From assembly GCA_016081115.2 (NCBI GenBank), contig CM071931.1, positions 24,900,317 to 24,964,316 of the forward strand: a stretch of DNA of 64,000 nucleotides, written 5' to 3'. The notes beneath the pieces are model-generated. The model did no database searches and was not told the DNA's origin. It saw nothing but the letters and a program-made list of their open reading frames with translations. A program made the position numbers and the translations under genes. The stretch is from Rehmannia glutinosa. Lineage: Eukaryota; Streptophyta; Magnoliopsida; Lamiales; Orobanchaceae. Below are positions 37,809 through 48,479 of this stretch, piece by piece (within the stretch, counting starts at the first letter, position 1; each line of letters opens with the position of its first letter).

Positions 37809-38830
37809 TAAAGGACCTCCGTCCTTTATATAGATGCTTCCAAGTCACACAATCACATGGTTTTCTTTATTGATGATTTGATCGATAAATCTTCAAAGAT
37901 TTGTTGAAGAAAATCTGGTTTTCTTTTTGTCCCGCTGCCTTCTCTCCATCTGAATTCCATTTCTTAATTTTTACTGTATCAAAACTCTTCCCCAGTGTCC
38001 CTGCTGCAAACCCCTCTGTATTTATAGCTATTAATCTCTTCTTTTTCTTTCACTTTGCAGCTGTGAGTTCTTGTTTTCTTCTGTTGGCTTTGTTATCTTT
38101 CGGCGTAAAGAAGCTTTCACCAGTATTTCATCGTGTAAAGTTGCATTATTGCTGAAAGTGTGTTAGGTAGGTACCGCGGTATGCGTTGAATGTATCGCGG
38201 TAGAAAGCAGGTAAAAAATTGGAAGTACCCTAGTAAAGGAAGATTGACCCGCGGTACACAGTGTATTACTGTGTACCGCGGTACAAGCTACACAACAACT
38301 TTGTACCTAGGTACACAATTTGTGTACCCATGTACCTAATAAATTGTGTACCTAGGTATACAAATTGTTCATTCTTTTTCTTCGGTTTGCATCGTGCTAT
38401 ATATTTTCTATATCGCGATATATGAGTCAAAGGGTTTTCTTACTTTTTCCTTCAGTTGTGTAACGTGTTAAAAGAATTGTATATCGCGGTATATGATTGA
38501 AACCTCCTTTATCCAATTTTCATCTTCAAATGTTTCTTCTTCCAAGTTGCCTCATTTTTTTGGTTCTTTGGTACCCAAATACCCATTACACTCGATATAC
38601 AACTCAATATCATACAAGCAATAATTTCACTCAACTACCTCAAAATCAACACAATACTTAAGTTTAGAACATCTAATTTGTTAGTAGAAAACCAACTTAA
38701 CATACACCAGGTGCAGCATGGGTAATATCGTTATCTTGTTCATTATTATTTATTTCTCAATTACTTGTTCATTTTGATAGTTTTGAAATTTCCAACCATG
38801 ACCATTTTAATTTTTTTGATTTGCTGAACT
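37809..38830. other. Gene-free stretch with a palindrome cluster
   Basis: No supported coding region. It repeats at 37848-37873 the sequence found around the D insertion point. At 38165-38490 it holds many short palindromes of the type GTACCGCGGTAC, TACCTAGGTA and TATCGCGATA. It may be LTR debris, but no paired copy is seen. Confidence 0.5.
38249..38281. repeat. Perfect 14-bp hairpin
   Basis: CCGCGGTACACAGT at 38249-38262 and its exact reverse complement at 38268-38281 are separated by the 5-base loop GTATT. It sits in the middle of the palindrome cluster. Confidence 0.85.
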
Positions 38831-39300
38831 GAAAAAATAGTAAAGTTTTAAGTGAAAAATATTACATGTTTAAGTGAAAATATAGTTAGTGAACTGAATA
38901 GTATTACATGTTGAACTAAAATGTATTACAATTTGAACTGAATAGCATTACATGTTGAACTAAACAGTATTATAATTTTAAGTGAAAAGTATTGCACATT
39001 TAAGTAACAATGTTTTACACGTTGAATTGAAAAAACAATTACACTTTGAACTGAAAGTATTACATGTTGAATAAAAAAGTATCACTTATTCTTTAAAATC
39101 ATGTAATTTTATCGCCGCCAACCACTATATGGAGTCACTACGCATTTCCATCATTTTCACCACCATATTTAACAAAGTATATCATTTTTTTTTATCAAAA
39201 GTATCACTTGCTTCTAATTAAAATATTACTTTTTTGCTTAAAAATATTACTAGTCTTAAAAGAATTACTTTTTTCTTAAAAAGTATTTTCTCGCTATTTT
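38830..39300. repeat. Degenerate word repeat upstream of the TM9 gene
   Basis: Irregular repeats of about 30-35 bp built on GAACTGAATAGTATTACATG and shorter GTATTAC/GTATCAC words. Similar AGTATCACTT words occur again at 43940-44480 on the other side of the gene. No coding potential. Confidence 0.6.
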
Positions 39301-39670
39301 GGTGGGACCATTGACTTTTCGTTGACCCACGAATTCTGTTAATCTGATCGGACCCGATCGGTCTCAAAAAAATTCACCCCATCAGACACAAAAATATTAA
39401 ATGAAATATTAAACTGCAAAAGAAGATAATGAGATTTTTACATGCATAATACTTTTTGCTAAATTTGTTTCTCTCTTATTATCTGAACGTTACAATTAGA
39501 AGCTTTCATCAATATTACCTTGTGTCATTAAGATTTAAAAGGCTCAAGATATCACTTCTTACTCAATTAAGAATTTTTTTTTTTTTTTGGGAAACAGGAA
39601 AATTGGTTAAGAATAGCAAAATGGAATGACTAGAATCTAATCTTAACGTCACTCACCGTCACCGACTGTA
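39301..39670. other. Gene-free upstream stretch
   Basis: AT-rich sequence with a GATCGGACCCGATCGG palindromic patch near 39350 and a T-run at 39573. Nothing else is seen. Confidence 0.4.
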
Positions 39671-39680
39671 AAAGAGAGAC

Positions 39681-39692
39681 TATAATTATAAA
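39681..39692 (+). promoter_or_regulatory. Probable TATA region of the TM9 gene
   Basis: TATAATTATAAA is followed about 30-50 bases later by a CT-rich tract (39718-39745), a common layout of plant core promoter and 5' leader. About 340 bases separate it from the start codon, and a leader intron in that space is possible but not proven. Confidence 0.45.
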
Positions 39693-40033
39693 CACCGAGT
39701 CGTGCCTTCCAGTACTCTGGCCTCTCTCTCCCCCTCAATTTCCACATCTGCACGTTCTGTGCCGCTGCTGATGTTCAATTTTCACAATGTCTTTAAATCT
39801 TGATTCTACTTGAAGGTCAGGTTAGATCCCTAGAATTCGTATACTTGAATACATCGTCGTCTTCGTTTGGACATCATTTTCTGGAAGTTTCACTGTTTCA
39901 GTCACATTTCTTGTTTCCACGGTGCATTTTCTCGTGTTTACTTTTTCGCGCATTTTCTTGTTTTCTTTTTTTCTTGGCCTTTTTCATTGATTCTTGATCT
40001 GGGCCATCCAGATCTGCCAAGGTAACAGTAAAA

Positions 40034-42001
40034 ATGGAATCTTTTCACAAGTTGAAGATCTGGGTCTTGCTAATTTTCATGGCGTTTTTTCAACTGGGGC
40101 AGGGTTTTTATCTCCTGGTAGTTACCCCCACAAATATGGAGTCGGTGATTACTTGAATGTGAAGGTAAATTCTTTAACTTCAATTGACACTGAATTGCCC
40201 TTTAGCTATTATAGTTTACCATTTTGCCAACCAAAAGAGGGTATTAAGGACAGTGCTGAAAATCTAGGTGAGCTTCTTATGGGTGATAGGATTGAGAATT
40301 CTCCATATAGGTTCAAAATGTACTCAAATGAAACCGAGATTTTTCTATGCCAAACAAAGCCTTTGTCGGCTGAGGAATATAAGCTTTTGAAAAAGAGGAT
40401 TGATGAGATGTACCAAGTTAATGTGATTCTAGATAATTTGCCCGCAATTCGGTATACGAAAAAAGAGGGTTTTATGTTGAGGTGGACGGGTTACCCTGTT
40501 GGTGTTAAGGTGAAAGAAGGCTATTATGTGTTTAATCACTTGAAGTTTACGGTTCTTGTTCATAAATACGAAGAAACCAATGTGGCTCGTGTTATGGGTA
40601 CTGGGGATGCTGCTGAAATGATCCCCACCGTCGGATCGGATGCTCCTGGTTACATGGTTGTGGGGTTTGAGGTGGTGCCTTGTAGTTTCCAACACAATGC
40701 AAACTCCATAAAGAAATTGAATATGTATGATAAATACCCGGCTTCGATTAGCTGTGATCCGGGCACTGTGGCCATGGCTGTTAAGGAAAACGAGCCGTTG
40801 ACTTTTTCATATGAGGTCTCGTTTGTGGAACGAGACGACATCAAGTGGCCGTCAAGGTGGGATGCGTATTTGAAAATGGAGGGAGCTAAAGTGCATTGGT
40901 TTTCGATTTTGAATTCTCTAATGGTGATCACTTTTTTAGCTGGAATTGTGCTTGTGATCTTTTTGAGGACTGTTAGGCGGGATCTTGCTCGGTACGAGGA
41001 GCTCGACAAGGAAGCTCAAGCCCAGATGAACGAAGAGTTGTCGGGATGGAAGCTTGTTGTGGGCGATGTATTTCGCGCTCCTACTAATCCGTCACTTTTG
41101 TGCGTTATGGTTGGAGATGGAGTTCAGATTCTCGGAATGGCGGTCGTGACGATCTTATTCGCCGCTCTAGGATTTATGTCCCCGGCATCACGCGGGACAC
41201 TTATAACAGGAATGCTATTTTTCTACATGATTCTTGGGATCGCGGCCGGATATGTTGCCGTTCGTTTATGGAGAACGATCTTTTGCGGTGATCACAAGGG
41301 ATGGGTTGGGGTCGCGTGGAAAGTTTCGTGCTTCTTCCCCGGCATCGCATTCCTCATTCTCACGACTTTGAATTTCTTATTGTGGGGAAGTCACAGCACG
41401 GGAGCTATCCCATTTTCGTTGTTCATCGTTCTCATTTTGATGTGGTTTTGCATCTCGGTCCCACTTACGCTCGTCGGCGGTTACTTTGGCGCCAAGGCGC
41501 CTCATATTGAATATCCTGTCCGAACAAATCAAATTCCTCGAGAAATCCCTCCTCAAAAGTACCCGTCTTGGCTATTGGTTCTTGGGGCGGTGCGCTTCCT
41601 TTCGGGACTCTTTTCATCGAGCTCTTCTTTATCATGTCGAGTATTTGGATGGGCCGTGTTTACTACGTTTTCGGTTCCTTTTAATTGTTATGATGCTTTT
41701 GGTGGTGGTTTGTGCTGAGGTATCACTTGTTCTTACTTACATGCATCTTTGTGTGGAGGATTGGAAATGGTGGTGGAAATCTTTCTTTGCTTCTGGGTCA
41801 GTTGCTATGTACATCTTTCTTTACTCAATCAATTATCTGATATTCGATTTGAAGAGTTTGAGTGGGCCCGTCTCTGCGACTCTTTACCTCGGATATTCGC
41901 TCTTCATGGTTCTAGCGATTATGCTTGCAACTGGTACGGTCGGGTTTCTTTCTTCGTTCTGGTTAGTGCATTACTTGTTTTCGTCCGTGAAGCTGGATTG
42001 A
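40034..42001 (+). CDS. Transmembrane 9 superfamily member (TMN/EMP70 type)
   Basis: The start is the ATG at 40034 (context AAAAATGG), which opens a signal peptide (MESFHKLKIWVLLIFMAFF). The protein then needs three frame changes, each a single missing base in a homopolymer: near 40114, 41589 and 41676. With these the gene spans about 656 residues, the usual TM9SF length, without introns. Lumenal domain motifs are visible (ELPFSYYSLPFCQP, ENLGELLMGDRIENSPYRF, YQVNVILDNLPAIRY, WPSRWDAYLKMEGAKVHWFS). Nine membrane segments follow from about residue 290, with QAQMNEELSGWKLVVGDVF between segments 1 and 2 and FPVRTNQIPREIP-like sequence near residue 510. The end is SVKLD, a K-x-D Golgi-retention-type tail. 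In plants these proteins reside in Golgi/endosomes. Closest by recognition to the TMN11/12 subgroup. Confidence 0.9.
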
Positions 42002-42980
42002 ATGTAATTTGTGCTTAGTTTCTTGTATTTTAATGTGTTTTACTTGAGAGAATGTGGATGCGCGAAAATAATCGTTTTGCGATTTTTTGTTTGATAGAAG
42101 TTGGAGGATGTTTGTTGGATAAGATGTAATTTTTGTATTGCAGTGTTGGTTGTGTAGATTGTTATATAGCTTGTTTGATCATTTGGTCTTCAATCTGCTG
42201 TTTGGAAAAGGTTATGTACTAGTATGAGATTGACTTAAAATGTTCACAAAGAAATACAAGAAAAGAAAAGGCAAAGGCAAAAAGAAAAGAAGGAATAAGG
42301 ACGTATGAGCTCTTCTATTCCCTACCTTATCTGTTCTTTCAAATGAAACATCATATGAAACACCATAATTAATAGGAATTCCGAACTGGAATAAGGAATA
42401 ACATACTCCATTTTGTCCAAATTTCATAAGTTTTGTTTTCATTTTAAAAGTTCTAAAATAAGAACCCAATCTCCTAGAGTAAAATTCCTGACATAATTGA
42501 CTCCTTACTTGAAGTAATGATGTGAAACTACTACTTAAAAGAGGGTAATTTCGGAAAGGCGCTTAAAAATTCTAACTAATTCAATTTTTATTTGAACATC
42601 TGTAACCATTTAATATTTTGTTTTAGTATTCAGTAATACTGTTTTTCTTCTAAAAATTGGTTTTATTCTTTTGTATTGTTAATATTTTTATAAAATAAGT
42701 CTAATGGACTCAAAACTCGATAGATATAGTCCAAACTCAATGGGTTTGGAACGAATCCAAATGGGTCCAATTCCTCGACAGATGATTTGTTTTTGGGCTT
42801 TTGACACAATTGCCCCACTTTTTGGAGACAATGACAAGTTTTTACGCTTATCAATACTTTTTTGACAAATTTACGCCACGCCCTTTTTCTACACAAATTT
42901 ATGCTCCCGCCAAAATTTCCGGATTTGTTTTACGTTGTTATTTCAAGATTGTTTCGAATATGTTTCAAACATGTTTCTTC
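42002..42980. other. 3' flank of the TM9 gene
   Basis: The first 200 bases are T/G-rich, as in plant 3' UTRs and polyadenylation regions. No coding region, repeat or RNA gene is recognised. Confidence 0.4.
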
Positions 42981-42984
42981 CAAT

Positions 42985-43510
42985 AAAATTTCAAATGAAA
43001 AAATAAATTTTTCCCCGTTAAAAATATCTTATAAAACAATCAAGAAATATTCACATAAAACAACACATATTAAAACCAAACAAATTAAAAATATTACGAA
43101 ACAACATGAATAAAAAACACAATTCAATTTTTGATTCAATGCATGAAAACATAAGAAACATGGAAACAACCAAAAAACAAACCATAAACAATATTAAAAT
43201 AGCATATGAGCAAAAAGAGTTAAAAGTAGGTAAGATTGTATTTAAATATCGAAAACTACGTGAAAACAATAATTAAACATCGAACAACATTAAAAACGGT
43301 ATGGAAACAACCCAAAAATAATGTAAAAATATTAAAAACACCACATGAATAAAAATAGCTTAAAAAATAGGTAAAAATTATATTTACATATTGAACAATA
43401 CATGAAAACAACAAAAACAATTATTAGAACAACACTAAAAATATTATAGAGCAACACGTAAAACAATAGAAACAATGTACAAAACAATACATGAACAAAA
43501 AACAACATAA
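42985..43510. repeat. A-rich degenerate word array (RAACAAC)
   Basis: Recurring GAAACAAC/AAAACAAC/GAACAAC words in loose larger units of about 140 bp; compare the 'ATAGGTAAAAATT' segments at about 43228 and 43367. The same array resumes at 45190-45340, so the intervening 1.65 kb looks inserted. Confidence 0.6.
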
Positions 43511-43522
43511 AAAAGGCAAAAA

Positions 43523-45178
43523 CTCATGTAGGACGGCCCTTACGGGCCATTTTCCTTTAGACGGATCGCGACCGACCCGCCCCCCCCCTTTTTTTGGTTT
43601 CTAGAGTTTTTGGTTTTTGTGTGTCTATCCTCATCATCTCTCATTTTTTTCTTGTTTCTCTCTCTCCTCCTTTCTTTTTCTCTTTTTTTCTCGCTCATTT
43701 TCCTAAAATTGAAGGTTGATAAAAATCGACTTTTCCCGAACTAGCATCCGGTTAAGAACCAAGAGCTCTGTTTCTTGTGACTTACAATGCTCTTATAGAT
43801 AAATCAATTCAATTCCTTTTTCTCGAAATTTAAGGTATCTCGCATAATATGTAGATGAAGCCATTGGAGATTTTGGTAAAACTTTTTTATGGAGAAAAAT
43901 GAAAGAACGAAGAAACACTGCAAATATTTTTGTGTTTGTTAGATTTTGAAAGTATCAATTTTTATTGCAAAAGTATCATTATGGGTCGGTGGTAAAAGTA
44001 TCACTTTTTTATTGCAAAAGTATTACTTTTACTTTAAAAAGTATACGTTTTCAAATGAACAAAATAATTCATTTATTTGCAAAGTTTCAAAAGTATCACG
44101 TTTCATTAATAAAAGTATCACTTTTACTTTGAAAAATATATATTTTCAAAGTAACAAAAATGATTTACTTGCAAAGTTGTATACAATATTTTTCAAAATT
44201 ACTTTTACTCTAAAAAGTATATATTTCCAATATAACAAAATTACATTAGTAGTTCCCCTAACATAATAGTATCACTTTAGACTCGAAAAGTACCACTTTT
44301 TATTAAAAAGTATCATTTTTATTCTAAAAAGTATATGTTTATTAAAGTAACAAAACTGATTATTTACTTGCAAAGTTACACGAAACCTTATTTAATAGTA
44401 TCATTGTTTATTAATAAAAGTATAACTTTTACTCTAAAAAGTATATGTTTCAAAAATAATAAAACTGTAATGAGTTTTCCGAAAAAGTACTAGTTTTCCC
44501 CATAAAATTATTAGTATTTCCTTGAAAAGTACAAATAAGTTCTCAATGTTTTTTTATTTGTGTTTCTTCAATCAATTTTGCTTTCGTTCTCCCCCGACTC
44601 TTCCAATTGAGTTCACATTTTGTGAAAAGACAAATTATTAGTATAACCGTTGGAGGGAGGAATGGAAGAAAGGGGAGGATAATGAGGGAAGAAGGGGTGA
44701 GTCGCCTCCTTTTCGAATTTCTTGGCTCGATTGCTCGATTATGGGAAATCCGACGATATATTTCACATCACAAACAGAGGGACAAAAGCGACGCAGACAC
44801 ACATGAATGCGTGTGTGAAAGAGAAGGTGCGATGATGAAGAGAATACAATCTCGTTAATCTGGCCGATTTAATGAGGAAAAACATCTTTAATTCATTCTT
44901 TATCTTCTCGAAAGGCGTCATGCCTTTCATTAAAAAAATAAGAAATGCGAGAAGAAAGATAGAGAGGAAGAAGAAGAACATGAACATGTGGAAGAGAAAA
45001 AGGGAGAGATCGAAGAGAGAGAATAAGGGGAACGCTCTTTGGGCTTTGAAATTTGGGCTGTTTGGGCCCATGTTAGGCTCGATAAGTGGTCCAATTTGTC
45101 TTTTTTAAAAAAAAAAAATAAGCGGATCCTTACCGTAACCAGGTGGGCGGGTCGCCTTACTACGGATATGTCCTACAA
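43523..45178. mobile_element. Candidate non-autonomous DNA element inside the A-rich array
   Basis: The left end has TGTAGGACGGCCC and further in GACCGACCCGCC; the right end, reverse-complemented, has TGTAGGACATATCC and GGCGACCCGCCC. The two ends are therefore imperfect inverted repeats. Both flanks are the same A-rich array. No exact target duplication could be fixed. Inside, 43940-44530 is an array of AAAAGTATCACTTTTA words, and 44600-45110 holds short open frames without recognisable domains. Confidence 0.45.
43940..44530. repeat. Degenerate AGTATCACTTTT word array
   Basis: At least eight diverged copies of a phrase like AAAAGTATCACTTTTACT followed by TAAAAAGTATA and a T-rich spacer, about 50-70 bp apart. 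The plus-strand frame at 43946-44266 is only this repeat translated. Confidence 0.65.
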
Positions 45179-45189
45179 GAGACCTACTC

Positions 45190-45340
45190 CATAAAAAATA
45201 GGTAAAAGTTATTTTGAAACATCGAATAACAAAGAAACAAATTTAAACAACATCGAAACAACATATATAACATATAAAACAATATAGAAACAAAAAAATA
45301 TAAAAATATAAAAATAATCAAAAAATATGCAGAGTGTAAA
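45190..45340. repeat. Continuation of the A-rich RAACAAC array
   Basis: 'AAAAATAGGTAAAAGTTAT' resumes the unit seen at 43367, followed by GAAACAA words. Supports insertion of the 43523-45178 segment. Confidence 0.55.
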
Positions 45341-46485
45341 AAAAGAAAAAATAGGTACAAAAGTGATAGGAACGTATTTTATGGTATGTTTTTACTAGAA
45401 ATAGAGTATTTTATGCAAGTTTTCCTTTGTTTTTTTAAATTGTTCATTTAGAGGTATGATGACTAAGGGAGTGATTGTTTGACCTTTCGTTCCGTTCTTT
45501 TTTACTTTTGGAGAGAATAGTGTGAAAAATTATTTTAAAAATAAAAATAATTTTTGAGAGTGTGATTGGATATAAGATAAAAATGTGGTGATGATAGTTG
45601 ATGTGATTGTTGCTTTTAGTGTAATAGTGAATAGATGTGAATGGTGATTTGAAAATAAGAGAGAGTGAATAATATATTTATGATATGATTGTGTTGTGAT
45701 AATAGTTGATGTGATATTTTTTTGTTAAAATTATAAATTGATGTGATTAATAATTGGAAAAGTGAAAATAAGTGAATAGTGAATTTTTTGAATACACAAG
45801 CAATCACACGTTTGATAAAAATTCGTTTGAAAAATGAAAGGGATGAAAAAATTTCATAAGTAAGCACTCCCTAACCCTCCCCTATGGGTGAAGTTAAAAG
45901 ACTTCTTCTAAAAGCCCACTATCCATTTCATTAGGTATAGTTCCTACATTTAAAAATATAAGGCCTTGTCTGTTTTTGTTTTTTCTTTCTTTTTATTCAC
46001 CCTTCTTTTTTACTATTTAAGGTACTGAAAAATTGTGTTCAATTTACTCATTTTTATAAAAATACCACATTTTTTATTTTTATACATATAACCATCAATT
46101 TCAAACTTAAATACCTTATTAGTCAACTAGCATGTACACCATTAATGTGATATGATGTTCTACTATCACTTAAAAAAAAAAAAAAAATGATGTTCAACTA
46201 AATTTAAAATAAGTAAAGTTCATTATCTAACATATTTAATTTGTCTTTATTTAATGAGACTTTAATAAATTTAATAATTATTTCTCATCCCAACATAATT
46301 TTACTGGTAAACTACACAAAGAGTAATGGGACCTAAATATAAAGTCAATATTTTTGCACCATATCCAAATACATTTTCACTTTTACACAATAAAACCTAA
46401 AAACCGACGTGATGAGGGAATATTTTACTTTCAAGTTTCAATTATTGTGTATATATTTGTTTAATTATTTAAATTTCTACTTTAT
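45341..46485. other. Gene-free AT-rich stretch
   Basis: No coding region recognised. 45540-45800 has loosely repeated GTGATTG/GTGAATAG words. Otherwise nothing noted. Confidence 0.4.
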
Positions 46486-46489
46486 TATT

Positions 46490-46760
46490 ATTAGCCCAAA
46501 ATTATTATTAATGGGCTAATTCATAATTGTTATGAAATGAATGACCAACGAGACCTAGTCTATTAAGCAAAGCCTATGAGACCAATTATTAAACAAGGCT
46601 CACGAGGCCCAATATTTTGAGTATAAATAGTTCATCTCTATTTATTTGTAAGTAATTCCATTTGACTTTTAAATTACTATGTGCTTTGGCCTATATTCAA
46701 CTATTAATGACTTAAGGATGTGAGGTGCTTCCTCGGGATAATCTTAGGGCCTTTCGACTA
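46490..46760 (+). mobile_element. LTR-like fragment
   Basis: GAGTATAAATAGTTC at 46619 resembles a core promoter and is followed by a CATCTCTATTTATTTG leader and a TTGGCCTATATTC...GACTTAAGGATG segment, a pattern typical of short plant LTRs. No partner LTR or internal region is visible. Confidence 0.35.
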
Positions 46761-46977
46761 TTTGTTTGTGTTGGGTGCGGGATGGGTACTTGAAGACCCA
46801 TATCCGTTCCGTCCTATCCCATGGAGCGAGGCAAGACGGTCGGTGGACCCATGTGAAATAAAATTCTTATTATTATATCAAAAATACACAATAATTCAAA
46901 TAACAATTAAATAAAAAGAAACAAGAAAAAGAATATTATATATGATTGATATAGTTTAAGTACATAACAATTATATT

Positions 46978-46986
46978 ATTATATAT
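46978..46986. repeat. 9-bp direct repeat, left flank of the MULE
   Basis: ATTATATAT abuts the left terminus and is repeated exactly at 56600-56608. Nine bases is the standard Mutator target duplication, though the A/T content weakens the evidence. Confidence 0.6.
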
Positions 46987-47090
46987 AGGATTTAGATCGG
47001 TGAGTCCACATAACTTAGGTGAGTACACGAGACCAAATCGAGTCATTGATTTAATTTTTAAACGGTTGAGATTAATTAGATTTTACCATT
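46987..47090 (+). repeat. Left terminal inverted repeat of the MULE
   Basis: Begins AGGATTTAGATCGG, with GAGTACACGAGACC at 47021 and CGGTTGAGATTAA at about 47063. It pairs with 56500-56599 in reverse complement; similarity is patchy. Confidence 0.55.
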
Positions 47091-48479
47091 ATTTAATATG
47101 TAACTTAATAAAAAAGGACTTTTTGGTAATTTTAATTAAGATCAATTTTTGGGAGGGAAATTAGTTTTGGTAGTGGGCTAAAAATTAGGAACGGTTTTAG
47201 GGACGTGTGTAATCTAAGATCCTGCATATCTTCTAATCTTTGCTAAACGAAGAGTCATATTCTCCCTAATTGTCATCTCTCGCAAACCGCGAAACCACAT
47301 TAACGTGAGAAATAACCATCCCAAGTTTTCATTCTTCAAGTGGTATTCTCCAATCAAGTCGTCTCCAATTTCACCCTTCATTATGAGTTTTTTTTCATTT
47401 TTTAGGAGCCGACCTTTGTGAAATATCGGAATTATGAAAAACCCCAAACCTTCGATCGAAAATCAAACTCCCGATCGGCCGAAAATCAAACTTAAAGTTG
47501 AGGAAACACCGATTACATCACTCGGCATTGTGGATTTTTCCCGGGAAGAAGCGATTTTAGAAACCCTCATTTTCGCTTGAAAAATACACCCAAATTTGTG
47601 AAGTACACCTATCGTAGGTAGAGCGATTTTGGAAAGCCTCATTTTCAACGCGCAACCTAACGACGAGTATTATTTGAGGAAGTAGCAAAATTCAATTGTG
47701 CATTCACCCACATTATAGGTAGCGCAATGTTTTTTCTCTTTTTCTTTCGCCTTTTTTATATATATTTTTATTGCATTTTTATGTAGAATTTTTGTTATTG
47801 TTGGATATGTTTTTAACATTGCATATTATTGTTGTTAAATATGATTATGATTGTTATGAATTATGCTTAAATATATTTTAGTTTTTCTTGTCAAAAGGGA
47901 AAGGGTGGAAATTATTATTTTCTAGTTTTTCGAATTATTTGGAGATTGTTTTATTGAGGCAAAAATTGCTTTGTTGTCAATAATCATGGTCACATTTGTG
48001 TTTTCACAAGTGTTGGTTGATTTGCTTTAATGAGGCAAAAATATCGCTTATCTATCTTTTTGTAGTATGCTTATATATATTCAAGTATGTACGAAATGGT
48101 TAGGATTTCTTTGTGTTTTTGTTTGAAATCGTCTTTATTATCGGAAAAACGAAGTCCGGTAGATGGCTCTAATGGGATTTTAAAATGTATTTTGATGCTT
48201 TGATAACTTTGCTTGTTTATGTTGTATAGCATGCTTATGCATGTTTTATATAATCCTTTCATACAAAAGGCATTAGCATTTCCACTTTTTTCTAAGTCCG
48301 GGGTTTGCTGTTTGATGTTGTGTACTTTTTGCTTATTGGTGTTGACAACTACGCTTACTCACATTCTATATCATGCTTACTTATTTCATATAGTATGCTT
48401 AAATTTTTTTTTTTTTCTCATTAATAAATGACTCGATTAAATGACTATTAGCTACCTTATTTTTGTTAGTGTATCTTTT

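Noticed and set aside
39994..40033. Upstream ATG at 39994 as start of the TM9 gene
   Set aside because: It gives a non-signal N-terminus in a different frame. The ATG at 40034 opens a proper signal peptide, and one missing base near 40114 explains the apparent frame.
43946..44266. 106-codon plus-strand frame
   Set aside because: It is the AGTATCAC word array translated; the repeated SITFTLK pattern reflects DNA repetition.
44763..45108. Opposed frames of 78 and 102 codons in the candidate DNA element
   Set aside because: Low-complexity Lys/Arg or Phe/Leu composition on opposite strands, with no motif. Not enough to support a gene.
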